Notes under the pieces: generated by a model
Told to the model about the DNA's origin: nothing
Databases searched by the model: none
The model's input: only the letters and a program-made list of their open reading frames with translations
Part shown: piece after piece, positions 1 to 9,026 of the stretch
Position numbering within the stretch: the stretch's first letter is position 1
How the letters are laid out: every line of letters starts with the position of its first letter
From: JBGOTP01 sp963717075
GTDB lineage: Bacteria > Acidobacteriota > Vicinamibacteria > Vicinamibacterales > CAVVIG01
Length of the DNA stretch: 64,000 bases
Direction: 5' to 3'
NCBI GenBank assembly: GCA_963717075.1
Contig: CAVQVI010000034.1
Location: 62,001-126,000 of the forward strand
Made by a program: the position numbers and the translations under genes

Positions 1-1033
1 CATCGACCCCGAGCGCGAGTTCCGGCCGTTCCGGATCGGGTTTCATGTAGAACGCCTTGATTGCCGCCGGATACCGGTGCACCATCACGGGTCGATCGAA
101 CTGCTGTGAGATCGCGGTTTCGTCCGGTCCGCCAAAATCGCCGCCCCACTGCATGGGCAGCCCCTGCGCCTGAAGACGCGAGACCGCCTCATCGTAGGTG
201 ATCCGCGGGAATGGCGGCTGCACCGCCTCGAGCTTCGTCGTGTCCCGCTCGATGGCCTTCAACTCGGTGCGCCGCTTGTCCAGCACGCGCGCGACGACCG
301 AGACGACCAGGCCCTCCGCGAGATTCATGACGTCGTCGAGATCGGCATAGGCCATCTCGGGTTCGACCATCCAGAATTCGGTGAGATGGCGTCGTGTCTT
401 CGATTTTTCCGCCCGGAAGGTTGGACCGAAGCAGTACACGCGGCCGAGCGCCATCGCGTTGGCCTCGACGTACAGCTGTCCGCTCTGTGTGAGATACGCT
501 TTCTGGTCGTCCAGGTACTCGACCGGAAACAGCGTTGTCGTGCCCTCGCAGGCGGACGGCGTGATGATTGGTGTGTCGGTGAGAATGAATCCCCGCGTGT
601 TGAAGAAGTCTCGTACCGCATTGATGATCTCGTGCCGAATCCGCAGAATCGCCTGTTGCTTCTCGCTGCGAATCCAGAGGTGCCGGCGGTCGAGCAGGTA
701 GTCGACGCCGTGCTCTTTCGGCGTGATGGGATACTCGTGCGAGGCCCCAACCAGGTCGAGTTGCTTGACGTCGATCTCGTACCCGCCGGGGGCGCGTGCG
801 TCGGAACGGACTGCGCCCGTCACGATGACGGAGGTTTCCTGCGACAGATGATCGGCGGCCGTAAACAGCGCTTCGCCCACCGCGGCCTTCGACATGACCG
901 CCTGAATGAAGCCCGTACCGTCACGTAGGATGAGAAAGTGGATCTTGCCGCTCGATCGGCGATTGTGCAGCCACCCCTTGATTGTGACCTCCTCGCCCTG
1001 ATGCTGGCCGATGTCTTCGATGTAGACGTGCAT
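1..1033 (-). CDS. asnS: Asparaginyl-tRNA synthetase, partial (C-terminus outside window)
   Basis: This class II aminoacyl-tRNA synthetase charges tRNA-Asn with asparagine in the cytoplasm. About 344 residues are visible from an ATG at 1033-1031 (start MHVYIEDI). The N-terminus is an OB-fold anticodon-binding domain with a GWLHNRRSSGKI stretch. The catalytic core begins near residue 130 and carries the class II motif 2, FRAEKSKTRRHLTEF, followed by WMVEPEMAYADL, the AsnRS-like form. The AspRS family shares this architecture, but length and motif 2 context favour AsnRS. The gene runs off the left edge, so motif 3 is not visible. It is transcribed in the same direction as the next six genes but is separated from the isomerase gene by an 88-nt palindromic repeat. 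Confidence 0.9.
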   Translation of the reverse strand, partial: MHVYIEDIGQHQGEEVTIKGWLHNRRSSGKIHFLILRDGTGFIQAVMSKAAVGEALFTAADHLSQETSVIVTGAVRSDARAPGGYEIDVKQLDLVGASHEYPITPKEHGVDYLLDRRHLWIRSEKQQAILRIRHEIINAVRDFFNTRGFILTDTPIITPSACEGTTTLFPVEYLDDQKAYLTQSGQLYVEANAMALGRVYCFGPTFRAEKSKTRRHLTEFWMVEPEMAYADLDDVMNLAEGLVVSVVARVLDKRRTELKAIERDTTKLEAVQPPFPRITYDEAVSRLQAQGLPMQWGGDFGGPDETAISQQFDRPVMVHRYPAAIKAFYMKPDPERPELALGVD

Positions 1034-1040
1034 AAACCCT

Positions 1041-1115
1041 GTAGGCCCGACCTTCCGCCTTCGCTCAGGCTTCGGCGGACCGCCGTAGCCTTGGCGGAGG
1101 CGGTCAGGTCGGGCG
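1041..1115. repeat. REP-like palindromic element with GCCCGACC/GGTCGGGC ends
   Basis: The outer arms GGCCCGACC (from about 1043) and GGTCGGGC (ending about 1113) are complementary. Between them lie a second nested set of complementary runs, CCGCCTTCG and CGGCGGACCG/GGCGGAGGCGG. The element fills the whole gap between asnS and the isomerase gene. The same outer arms recur at 48629, 48757 and 54456, so this is a dispersed repeat family and may also end transcription. Confidence 0.6.
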
Positions 1116-1121
1116 TGTCAA

Positions 1122-1967
1122 CTACCAATCCGCCAGAAAACGCTCCATCCGCTGCCGAGCCGAACGGGCCTTTTGAAGCGTCTCCTTCTCCGACCCGTGC
1201 GCCGCGATTTCCAGCATCAGCGTCCCATCGTACCCGACCTTCTGCACCGCTGTCAGTGCGGCGGGCCAGTCGATCGACCCTTCGAACGGCAGGAGATGGT
1301 CGTCGTTCCTCCCCCGGTTGTCGTGCACGTGGGTGGCGATAAGGTGTTCGGAGACCGTTTCGATGGCATCGACGACGTCGCCGTCGATATTCGCGTGCCC
1401 GAAGTCGAGGCAAATGCCGACGCCCGTGACATCGATCACATCCTCGACAAAATGGACGAGCGACGCTGGGCGCGACAGCTCGTTTGGGATGACTTCGACG
1501 GCAATCTGAACGCCCAGGGGTTCGGCCAGGCGGTGCAGCGCCTCGATGCTGCGCCGCGCGCCGTCGCGGCTGTTATCGGTCGGAGCGGACTGCTGCATCC
1601 GCGGAACGCCGAGATGCGCGACAAACACGCGAAAGGGAATGCGCCGCGCGATCTGCAACGCCTGCTCGGCCTCCGCGAGCGCCCTGGCCCTGACATCGCC
1701 GTCGGAGCTGGCCAGCGTGAGCGCCGGACCCCAGCGGCCGTTGCTCAGACTCTCACTGACCGGCGCATGCACCGAATGCAGAGACAGCCGCGCTTCGGCG
1801 AGCCACTGCTGCAGGTCGCCGATGGCGGCGAGACTGTGATAGTCGAAGTGGGTCCGTGTCGCGAAGACTTCGATGGTGTCGAATCCGCTGGCGCCGATGG
1901 CCAGCAAGTGGTCCCGGCTGAGCCGCCGGCCGTGATAGAGGTGCGTCGAGATCCCAAAGGTGTGCAC
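1122..1967 (-). CDS. Sugar phosphate isomerase/epimerase-like TIM-barrel protein
   Basis: The 281-residue protein belongs to the AP endonuclease 2 / xylose isomerase-like TIM-barrel family. It starts FGISTHLYHG and shows spaced metal-ligand-like residues: HSVHAPV near 73, HLG near 128, EVIPNE near 172, DFGHANIDGD near 200 and HVHDNRG near 225. The start is GTG at 1967-1965, overlapping the TAG stop of the upstream kinase gene by one base (TAGTG), so the two are translationally coupled. The substrate cannot be read from sequence. The location behind amgK-murU makes a sugar or sugar-acid substrate plausible, but that is inference. Confidence 0.75.
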   Translation of the reverse strand: MHTFGISTHLYHGRRLSRDHLLAIGASGFDTIEVFATRTHFDYHSLAAIGDLQQWLAEARLSLHSVHAPVSESLSNGRWGPALTLASSDGDVRARALAEAEQALQIARRIPFRVFVAHLGVPRMQQSAPTDNSRDGARRSIEALHRLAEPLGVQIAVEVIPNELSRPASLVHFVEDVIDVTGVGICLDFGHANIDGDVVDAIETVSEHLIATHVHDNRGRNDDHLLPFEGSIDWPAALTAVQKVGYDGTLMLEIAAHGSEKETLQKARSARQRMERFLADW

Positions 1968-2989
1968 TATCGCAGTTCTTCGATGTGCGCCGTCAGCAGA
2001 TCGCGCAGGCGTGCGAATCGTGCGTACTTCTGAAGATTCGTTCGCGCGTACTGGAGCGTCCGTGGAATGTACTGGATGTACACGGTGTTTGAGCGGTTCA
2101 GCGTCTGGTATCCGAACGTGCCGAGCGCTTTCAGGTTGCGCTGAAGCGCCATCAGGTCGAAGCGGCGCCTGAACGCTGCCTGTCCGTTCTCGCCGTTCTG
2201 AGGCGCCGGCGCGCCGCCCCCCTTCAGCGCGAGGAAGTACGCGATGAGATCGTCGAGATGTCGATCGCTGATGTCCACGTACGAGTCCCGCAGCAGGGAT
2301 GCGAGGTCGTACGTATCGGGCCCGAGACGAGCGTCCTGGAAATCGATGACGTACAGCCGGCCCCGGTGGAGCATCAGGTTCCGGCTGTGGTAGTCGCGAT
2401 GGCAGAGCACGCGCGGTTCCGCGGACAGCTCACCGGCAATGACCGTCCATTCTTCAGCGATCGCCTGCCGTTCTGCAGTCGTGAGCCGTGCGCCGCGGTA
2501 GCCCTCGAGAAAATGCTTGACGAAGAAGTTGAGCTCCCACGTCAGCTTCTCCGCATCGAAGGCGATCTGATACGGCAGGAAACCATCCTTGGCCAGTTCC
2601 GCGCCGCGTCGTTGCAGCAACTCGATGAGCGCCACCGCTTCACGATACAGCGCCGCGTGCTCGGCGGGCGTGGCTGCTCCCAGGTGCGCTTGAAGCGTGA
2701 CATCGCCCAGGTCCTGCAGCGCCAGGATGCCGTCGGCGTCTGAGTGGCCGAGAATCGCGGGGACGGGAAGGGGAACGGCCTGGAGCAGTGCGGCGACCTT
2801 CACGAAAGGCAGCGAGTCGAACGCGATCGGCTCGCTGTGAAGCGCGAGGACGATCGACTCCCCGTCCGGCATCAGAATCCGAAAGTACCGCCGGTCGGAA
2901 GCATCACCCGTCAATGGGACGATCCTCGGACCGCGTGCCGCGATCCCGCTCGCGCGAAGGTAGTTGTCGATGCGCTGGTCCATAGACAC
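1967..2989 (-). CDS. amgK: Anomeric N-acetylmuramate/N-acetylglucosamine kinase (AmgK-type)
   Basis: This 340-residue aminoglycoside phosphotransferase-fold kinase matches the AmgK family. AmgK phosphorylates the anomeric position of MurNAc and GlcNAc in peptidoglycan recycling. The N-lobe opens with LTGDASDRRYFR (residues 26-37). The Brenner motif is HRDYHSRN (197-204) and the metal-binding motif is VIDFQDARLGPDTYDLASLLRD (214 on), both with family-specific residues. The neighbour immediately upstream is a MurU-like nucleotidyltransferase, the same pairing as the amgK-murU recycling shortcut described in Pseudomonas putida. Together they would make UDP-MurNAc and bypass fosfomycin-sensitive MurA. 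The ATG lies 12 nt from the end of the upstream gene. Confidence 0.85.
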   Translation of the reverse strand: MSMDQRIDNYLRASGIAARGPRIVPLTGDASDRRYFRILMPDGESIVLALHSEPIAFDSLPFVKVAALLQAVPLPVPAILGHSDADGILALQDLGDVTLQAHLGAATPAEHAALYREAVALIELLQRRGAELAKDGFLPYQIAFDAEKLTWELNFFVKHFLEGYRGARLTTAERQAIAEEWTVIAGELSAEPRVLCHRDYHSRNLMLHRGRLYVIDFQDARLGPDTYDLASLLRDSYVDISDRHLDDLIAYFLALKGGGAPAPQNGENGQAAFRRRFDLMALQRNLKALGTFGYQTLNRSNTVYIQYIPRTLQYARTNLQKYARFARLRDLLTAHIEELR

Positions 2990-3001
2990 GTGCCCGGTCG
3001 C

Positions 3002-3949
3002 CTACACCTGGTCGATGGGCACAGCCGTCACGCCCCCCGGCCCACTCATGAGAATGGAGTGGCGGTACACCGATCCGGACGGAATCGAAACGCGGTCGGT
3101 GACGATGCAGTCGTCGATCACCGAGTCTCGGCCAATGTCGATGTCGTCCCACAAGATGGTGCCGGTCACGCGGGCAGAAGGATCAATGTTGATGTTGCGC
3201 CCCGCCCCGTCGACGCCCAGGACATGAGACGTCACGACGTAGTCGGCCACGGTGCCGATATCCCAGAATCCCGCGTGCGACACGTAGCCCGCGATGCTGC
3301 CGGGGAAGTCGGCGATGAGTCGGTCGTACGCCTTCCCGATGGAATCGATCGGCTCTCCCGCTGGAAGCCAGCGAAAGGCATCGGCACTCGCCACCTGAAC
3401 GCCGACGAAATGAAAGGAGCCGGACGCGGCGGGTCCTCGCCGAACGAATCCGGTGACACGCGACCGCTGGTCGAGAAGAATGCCGCCGTACCGCAGCGGC
3501 TCATCATTGGGGATCAGGGCGAGGGTCACGAGCGCGCGTGAAGAATCGGAAGACCGGGAAGAAGCGGCCGCGTGTGCCGCTGAAAGTTCGTCGATGTCCA
3601 CGTCCGTCAGCGTGTCACCATTGACGATGAGAAATGTGTCGGCGCCGATGAGTGGCAAGGCCAGACGCGGCCCGCCCGCGCTGCCGAGCACGACTGGCTG
3701 CTCCCACGAGTAGCGTGCGCGGACGCCAAGATCGCTGCCGTCACCCATCACCGCCGTCACCGTGGCGGGCAGGTAGTGCAGGTTGAGCACGACCTCGCTG
3801 ATGCCGGCCTCCGCGAGCCACCGGGTGATCCGGCGGACGATCGGTTCGCCCGCGACCGGGATAGCCGGTTTCGCGCGCACCAGCGTCAGCGGACGCAGCC
3901 GCATACCCAGGCCGGCTGTCAGAAGCAGCGCGTGACGTAGATCAGCCAC
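3002..3949 (-). CDS. murU: MurNAc-1-phosphate uridylyltransferase-like nucleotidyltransferase (MurU-type)
   Basis: The 315-residue sugar-1-phosphate nucleotidyltransferase has the signature LLTAGLGMRLRPLT (residues 9-22), the sugar-binding KPAIPV (27-32) and the metal site VNGDTL near 110. The C-terminal third has left-handed beta-helix-like repeats (NINIDPSARVTG, DDIDIGRDSVI), which makes it longer than the roughly 225-residue Pseudomonas MurU. Function as MurU is inferred from the adjacent amgK-type kinase. A GDP-mannose or glucose-1-phosphate transferase with a hexapeptide tail is the alternative. The start is GTG at 3949, overlapping the CYTH gene's stop by 8 nt. That overlap and the next gene's 12-nt spacing suggest one operon. 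Confidence 0.72.
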   Translation of the reverse strand: MADLRHALLLTAGLGMRLRPLTLVRAKPAIPVAGEPIVRRITRWLAEAGISEVVLNLHYLPATVTAVMGDGSDLGVRARYSWEQPVVLGSAGGPRLALPLIGADTFLIVNGDTLTDVDIDELSAAHAAASSRSSDSSRALVTLALIPNDEPLRYGGILLDQRSRVTGFVRRGPAASGSFHFVGVQVASADAFRWLPAGEPIDSIGKAYDRLIADFPGSIAGYVSHAGFWDIGTVADYVVTSHVLGVDGAGRNINIDPSARVTGTILWDDIDIGRDSVIDDCIVTDRVSIPSGSVYRHSILMSGPGGVTAVPIDQV

Positions 3950-4499
3950 GGTTGAACAGCATATCGGTCACCGGTACGCGACGCTCCTCGCAGTGTCGCG
4001 TGAACAGTCCCCGGTAGGATTCGAGCACGTAGGCGTCTGGTCCGCGGCCCATGGCGTGCGCCACGGCGGCCACGTCCGCCTCGTGACCTTCGATCTCGAC
4101 GAACGTCCCGATTGGCGTTTCATCCACTGCAATAGTCACGTCGCCTTTCTTGTACTCCTGGCGGTATTTCTCGTAGCGGAACAGCACACGGAAGCCCAGC
4201 CGCTCAAAAATCATCAGGAGAATGTCGGCGTCACCACCATCGGTCTCAATCTCTTCCCGCAGCTTCATGGTGGACGCCCGTGGCGGGCCCTTGAACGTCA
4301 GGATGGTGCGGCCCGCGTCGGTCCGCACCCGGAGCGCCGACCGTCGACTCGTCAGAAGCGCGTCCGTGGTATCGAGCAAACGGTCGTGCTGCAAACGCCG
4401 ATCGGTAAACGGCGATGCGCCCACCGACGCGACGGCCTCGCGCGCGGTCTCAGGACTATCGAACGGCAACTTGATCTCTCGCTCCAGCTGGGCAGGCAC
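3942..4499 (-). CDS. CYTH domain protein (class IV adenylate cyclase / triphosphatase fold)
   Basis: The 185-residue protein is a single CYTH (triphosphate tunnel) domain. It begins with the diagnostic ExExK motif, EREIK, at residues 6-10. It continues with the basic and acidic strands typical of the tunnel: LRVRTDAGRTILTFKGP, KLREEIET, FRYEKYRQEY, VTIAVDETPIGTFVEIEG. The family includes inorganic triphosphatases, thiamine triphosphatase and class IV adenylate cyclases, and the sequence alone does not choose among them. The start is GTG at 4499, with TTTAATAG about 10 nt upstream that may be a -10 box. It is the first gene of the CYTH-murU-amgK-isomerase run. Confidence 0.8.
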   Translation of the reverse strand: MPAQLEREIKLPFDSPETAREAVASVGASPFTDRRLQHDRLLDTTDALLTSRRSALRVRTDAGRTILTFKGPPRASTMKLREEIETDGGDADILLMIFERLGFRVLFRYEKYRQEYKKGDVTIAVDETPIGTFVEIEGHEADVAAVAHAMGRGPDAYVLESYRGLFTRHCEERRVPVTDMLFNRG

Positions 4500-4526
4500 C
4501 GGCCTCTATTAAACCGCAAACGCCGC

Positions 4527-5669
4527 TCAGGTTATCCGCGTGCCGTACGAGCATCCCCGCAGGGTCGGTGTGCCGACGCCTTTCCCCAGGATAAGTACCT
4601 TCATCGTGCTGCCAAGCCCACCGGGCATCACGAGGGTCTTCAGCGCCAGTCGATCCTCTGGCTTCACATCTGACGTGTCTGCCTGGACCAGGCCGAGGAG
4701 AAAATATGTCTGGTCGAGGAAGCCGAGGGTGGCCATCCCCTCCTCCTCTGCTGCCGCGCGAATGCTCGTGAAGTCCACATGCGCCGTGATGTCCTGCTCG
4801 CCAGGGTGGGCGAGCCACGGCGGCGTGTGGTTCGCGCCCGTGTCGGGACCAGTCATGGTGTGCCGCGAAAACGACGTGAGGGTGCCCGAGGCATGGGTGA
4901 CGGAATACAACTCGCGCGCGGGATGTCCGTAGTCGATGAGAATCATGAACCCCCGCCGCAAGCGCCGGGCTGCCTCACGAACCCACGCGACCGCCGCCAG
5001 ACTGATTTCGACGCGCCAGCCAGGTTCGAGCGCGATGTCCAACCGCGTCAGGTACTCCGCCAGTGCCCTGGTCGATAAGGGCCCTTCTCGCGTGACCAGC
5101 GTCCCCGCCCGCTCGTCGACGTACACCTCATGCAGGGCGTCGCTGCGCATGATCACCTGGTGTACCGGGCATGCGTCGAGCAGCTCGTTGGCGAACAGCA
5201 CACCTTCGTAGGAGGGCGGAAGATCGGCGGAGGAACAGGCGAGGCGACCGGCTGCGTCTCCGAGCACGTCGGCTTGCGCGTCGCGTGCGGACCGACTCGC
5301 TTCCACGAGGTGAAGGCGGACCCGCTCGTACACCGCCGGAGCGTTCTCGCGGAGCCCCGACAGGACATCGGCGGAGAGTCGGCCGTTCCCGGCGCCCGCT
5401 TCCACGAGGTCCCATACGTCGCCTGATGAGGTTCCGGTTGAGCCTGGTTCGAGGATTTCCGCCATCTCGGCGATCTGCAAGGCGAGGAGTCTGCCAAAGA
5501 GCGCGCCGATGTCCACGCTCGTAAAAAAATCGCCCGCGCGTCCGGACCGCCGGGGCGCGCGGGCATAGTAGCCAAATCGGGGATCGTAGAGCGCGAGCTC
5601 CATGAACGCGGCCACCGTAATGGGGCCGCGTTCACGAACGACGTCGGTCAGGGAGTCTGCAATCCGCAA
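4527..5669 (-). CDS. SAM-dependent methyltransferase, MidA/NDUFAF7 family
   Basis: The 380-residue protein matches the MidA/NDUFAF7 family of class I methyltransferases. In mitochondria NDUFAF7 methylates an arginine in complex I. The bacterial substrates are generally unknown. The family N-terminus is clear: ITVAAFMELALYDPRFGYY (17-35) and GDFFTSVDIGALFGRLLA (46-63). The SAM-binding loop is VEAGAGNGRLSAD (89-101). The C-terminus has the conserved IDYGH and TLTSFSRHT segments, and HVDFTSIRAAA. The start codon is TTG (5669-5667). The gene lies 31 nt downstream of the HtrA gene on the same strand and 27 nt upstream of the CYTH gene. Confidence 0.85.
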   Translation of the reverse strand: MRIADSLTDVVRERGPITVAAFMELALYDPRFGYYARAPRRSGRAGDFFTSVDIGALFGRLLALQIAEMAEILEPGSTGTSSGDVWDLVEAGAGNGRLSADVLSGLRENAPAVYERVRLHLVEASRSARDAQADVLGDAAGRLACSSADLPPSYEGVLFANELLDACPVHQVIMRSDALHEVYVDERAGTLVTREGPLSTRALAEYLTRLDIALEPGWRVEISLAAVAWVREAARRLRRGFMILIDYGHPARELYSVTHASGTLTSFSRHTMTGPDTGANHTPPWLAHPGEQDITAHVDFTSIRAAAEEEGMATLGFLDQTYFLLGLVQADTSDVKPEDRLALKTLVMPGGLGSTMKVLILGKGVGTPTLRGCSYGTRIT

Positions 5670-5700
5670 CCTGAAATCTTCAATCTCCAGAATCGGATCG

Positions 5701-7249
5701 TCAGTCCTTCCTGATGGTCACGAACACACGCCGATCCGCTCGCCAGACGAGAATCTGGGCGTTGCGCCCCGACTGTACTCGCTGCAGCTCCTGGCCGGCC
5801 TCGGTGGCGTTCGTGACACGCTGCTGATTGACCGAGAGGATGACGTCACCTTCGGCCAGACGGCCGGCCGCCGGACCATTCGGGTCGACGTCGGTGACGA
5901 GTGCGCCGGTCTGGCCCGGATGGCAGCTGCAGGCGGCGCGCGATTGCGGGCGTCACGTTGCTCAGAGAGATGCCGAAGCTGTCCTGCCCCTGCACATCCG
6001 GCGCCGGTTGGTGCGGCGCGCGTCCCTGGAGACCCTGCTGCTCGGCCTGGAGGTCGAGTTCGTCAACGGTGACACGAAGCGTCTGTTCCTTCCTGTTCCG
6101 CATGACCTTGACCGCTACCGACGTGCCCGGTTTGGTAGCGGCAACTATCCTCTGGAGTTCGGTGGTGTTGCCGATGGGTTTGCCGTTGAATTCGAGAATC
6201 ACATCAGCCGGCTCGATGCCGCCCTTGTCCGCCGCACCGTCGGGCACCACGCTCTTGACGATGGCGCCGGTCCGAGACTTGAGCCCGAAGTCTTCGAAGC
6301 CCTGGCGCGGCACCGCTTCGATCTGGACGCCGATCCGGCCACGCACCACCTTGCCGGTGTTGAGCTGCGGGAGGAGGTCCCGGACGGTGTTGATTGGTAC
6401 GGCGAAGCCGATGCCGATGTTGCCCTCGGCGCGGCCACTGCTGAAAATGGCCGTGTTGATACCGATCACTTCGCCCCTGAGGTTCAGGAGCGGGCCGCCG
6501 GAGTTCCCAGGATTGATTGCCGCATCGGTCTGTATCATCTCGTTCGATCGGCCATCCGTGATTTCGAACGGACGCTGCATGGCGCTGATCACCCCAACGG
6601 TGACCGTCCAGCCCTGAGCGAACGGATTCCCAATCGCCATGACCCAGTCGCCGGCCGCCATTTGTGACGAATCGCCGAACTTCGCCTCCGGCAGGGGATG
6701 AGTGGGCTTCTCCACGAGCTGGATGAGCGCGCTGTCGGAATAGGCGTCGCGGCCAATCAGCTTGGCTTCGTAGTCGTGGTCGTTGTCTTCACCGAACAGC
6801 GACACCGAGATCTTGACGGCGTCCTCAACCACGTGATTGTTGGTCAGGATGAGGCCGTCCTTGCTGATGATGAATCCGGTCCCTGCGGCCGTCATGGTCG
6901 GCTCGCGCCGGCTTGCGGTCCCGACCCTGGGGTGGCTGCTGGCCTCCTCCGGGCCGAAGAACGGGAGCAGTTCGTCGGGGATACCGCGCCCGCCGAAGAG
7001 GTCGGAGGCGTCCGACGGCTGCCGCTTCACCTGCGTCTTGATATTCACGACCATCGGCTGCTGCGCCTTCGCGACATTGCGGAACGTCTGCGCGTCGAGC
7101 GCCCCGGTGATCGGCGCGCTGTTGGTGGACGGCACGACGAGCGTCTGGGCCGAGGACGTGGGCGAGAGATCGAGACGCGACGCGATCACCATCCCTGCGG
7201 CGAAGGCGATCAGCACGGCGTAAACGAGAGTGGTCTTGCGGGTTGACAT
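5701..7249 (-). CDS. degP: Do/HtrA-family serine protease, frameshifted in second PDZ domain
   Basis: A periplasmic quality-control protease of the DegP/DegQ/HtrA family. The ATG at 7249-7247 is preceded by a strong TAGGAGG Shine-Dalgarno. An N-terminal membrane-spanning segment is followed by the trypsin-like domain with catalytic His139 (LTNNHV), Asp172 (YSDSAL) and Ser250 (NPGNSGGP). PDZ1 follows (VVRGRIGVQIE). Near 5905-5935 the frame breaks. Changing frame restores a proper PDZ2 (GALVTDVDPNGPAAGRLAEG ... VFVTIRKD) that ends at the TGA at 5701-5703. Because the protein makes sense on both sides, a one-base sequencing or assembly indel is likelier than real decay. The frame also runs upstream to 7549, but that stretch belongs to the neighbouring peptidase region. 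Confidence 0.85.
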
Positions 7250-7257
7250 CGAGCCTC

Positions 7258-8493
7258 CTACACGAGAGCCAGAATTTCGGTCTGTAATGGTCCGGTCACC
7301 ACGGCGTCGCGCGTCCCGACGATCATGTTGATCTCCGAGCGCTCGCCAAAATCGGGAAAGTACACGCCAGGTTCGATTGTGAAACCGGTGCCCGGAAGGA
7401 GGCGCCGGTCGTCGTGCGTTTCGTAGTCGTCCATGTTGACGCCGTTGCCATGCACGGATTCGCCGAGGCTGTGGCCCGTGCGATGGAGGATGCGGTCGCC
7501 ATAGCCGGCCTCGCGCAGCACCGTCGAGGCGGCCCGGTCCACTTCCCATCCGCGCAGATCCCGGCCTTCGCGCGCTCCGGCTTGCACCAGCGCAATCGCC
7601 GTGTCACGGGCCCCGCGAACGGCGTCGAAGGCGCGGACGAACCGATCGGGTGCGCGCCGGCCCGTGTACCCCATCCACGTGATATCGGCATACATGGCGC
7701 CCGGCTGATCGAGTTTACCCCAGAGATCGAGCAGGACCAGTTCCTCTCGCACCGATTGTCCGACAAGCCGATGCTGTCGGCAGGTAGTGCGGATTCCCGG
7801 CGTTCTCTGATGCCGAGACGTTCGGCGCCGAGTCGCTTGTCAGCTGTTCCTCCTTGAACCAGCCCACCATCAGCTGCTGAATCGTCGTACTCGGTCGTCG
7901 TCGCTCCGCCGCGCGTCAGCCGCGCGATTGCATCGAACGCCCGATCCTTGACGCGGTGCAGTCTGTCGGACGCCGTGCGGTGGGATGCCATGGCCTGCTC
8001 ATCCCAGACGGCCGAGAAACGCTGCACGAGATCACCCGACGACACCACCTCGAGACCCGCCGGGCCGGAACGCTGCACGAGCTCGAGGGTTCCCGCATCG
8101 ATCCGAGAAATGTACGGGATGGCGCAGCCTGGAGAGTACTCCATCGCGAGACGGCGCATGCCCGTGAGCAGCTGCGAGAGGCCGATCGGCGAGCTGATCT
8201 TTACCGGCGTAGCGCGAGGTCGTGCCCGGCAGGTGAGCGAGGGCGTGCGGCTCGATCGCATGGACGAGGGCCCGCGGTTCGCCGATCGCGGGAATCAGAT
8301 AGTACCAGCGACGCGTCGCCAGGTGGCCGCCCTGGCGTCCCGCACCGGTGACATCAGCCGCGATGGGGTTGATGCCACGGAAGTCGTACAGCAGCCAGCC
8401 GTCCAGGCCGTCGCCAGCCAGGGCGGCCTGGACGGCGGCAATGTTCAAGTCGGTGGACGAGGTTGGGCCGCCGGCGACAGCAACACCTGGCAC
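7258..8493 (-). pseudogene. M24 family metallopeptidase (Xaa-Pro aminopeptidase-like), several frameshifts
   Basis: Pieces of one M24 peptidase are spread over three frames. The N-terminal part (about 8490-8210) reads LNIAAVQAALAGDGLDGWLLYDFRGINPIA. The middle (about 8180-7860) reads LAMEYSPGCAIPYISRIDAGT and LVQRFSAVWDEQAMASH. The C-terminus (7752-7258) holds the pita-bread catalytic region, with the metal ligands in ITWMGYTG, HRTGHSLGESVHGNGVNMDDYE, TIEPGVYFP and GERSEINM. At least three frame changes (near 8210, 7860 and 7745) are needed. All catalytic pieces remain, so assembly indels are as likely as pseudogenization. The start is uncertain: GTG 8493 or TTG 8448. The gene ends 8 nt before the HtrA start and would be co-transcribed with it. 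Confidence 0.7.
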
Positions 8494-8516
8494 GGTCTCA
8501 GTATAGCCCCCAACGC

Positions 8517-8522
8517 TATAAT
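8517..8522 (+). promoter_or_regulatory. Putative -10 box TATAAT
   Basis: A consensus TATAAT hexamer lies 49 nt upstream of the PrcB-like gene's ATG, in the intergenic gap that also holds the start of the oppositely transcribed M24 gene. No convincing -35 hexamer is seen 16-18 nt upstream. Confidence 0.4.
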
Positions 8523-8571
8523 CGGCCGAAGCACGGCGCGCCGGAGGGAGTGGCAAAAACGAGAAAAAACT

Positions 8572-9024
8572 ATGAACCGACGAACGAAACTGCTCGGGCT
8601 GATGGTGCTGGCTGGGGAGATTGCGCTCGGCGCGGGTCAGTTGTCCCCACGGACCCCGGCATCCGGTGAGCCGAGGACCGTAGAAAAGGGGGACATGAGT
8701 TTCGCCGACTCGATGCTTCAGGTGGTTGCGCGTACAGATGCCGAATGGGCAGCTGTCTGGCGGCGGCATGCCGCCAACCGTCCCGCGCCACCGATCGATT
8801 TTTCGCGAGAGATGGTCGTGGGGATCTTTCTTGGCAGCCGGCCAACCGCCGGCCACAGGGTCGAGATCGTGGGGACGCGCGTCGAGCAGGCAGCGTTGGT
8901 CGTGCAATACCGCGAAACCCGCCCCGGGCGGGGCGACGTGACCGCGCAAGTCGTGACGTCACCGTACCACCTGGTGGCGCTTCCGAGTCACCCAGGTGCC
9001 GTGCGCTTCGAGAAGGTCTTGTAA
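8572..9024 (+). CDS. Secreted PrcB_C-domain-like protein
   Basis: The 150-residue protein starts at ATG 8572, with a signal peptide-like N-terminus (MNRRTKLLGLMVLAGEIALGAG). The rest resembles the protease-complex PrcB C-terminal family: RTDAEWAAVWRRHAANRPAPPIDFSREMVVGIFLGSRPTAGH, ending VTSPYHLVALPSHPGAVRFEKV. Members of this family are small exported proteins of mostly unknown role. PrcB in Treponema is an accessory protein of a surface protease. It stands alone on the plus strand and converges with a frameshifted secreted protein whose stop lies 2 nt beyond its own. Confidence 0.65.
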   Translation: MNRRTKLLGLMVLAGEIALGAGQLSPRTPASGEPRTVEKGDMSFADSMLQVVARTDAEWAAVWRRHAANRPAPPIDFSREMVVGIFLGSRPTAGHRVEIVGTRVEQAALVVQYRETRPGRGDVTAQVVTSPYHLVALPSHPGAVRFEKVL

Positions 9025-9026
9025 TC

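Noticed and set aside
7250..7549. Upstream extension of the HtrA gene
   Set aside because: It overlaps the M24 peptidase C-terminus. The HtrA ATG at 7249 has a strong Shine-Dalgarno and starts the membrane anchor.
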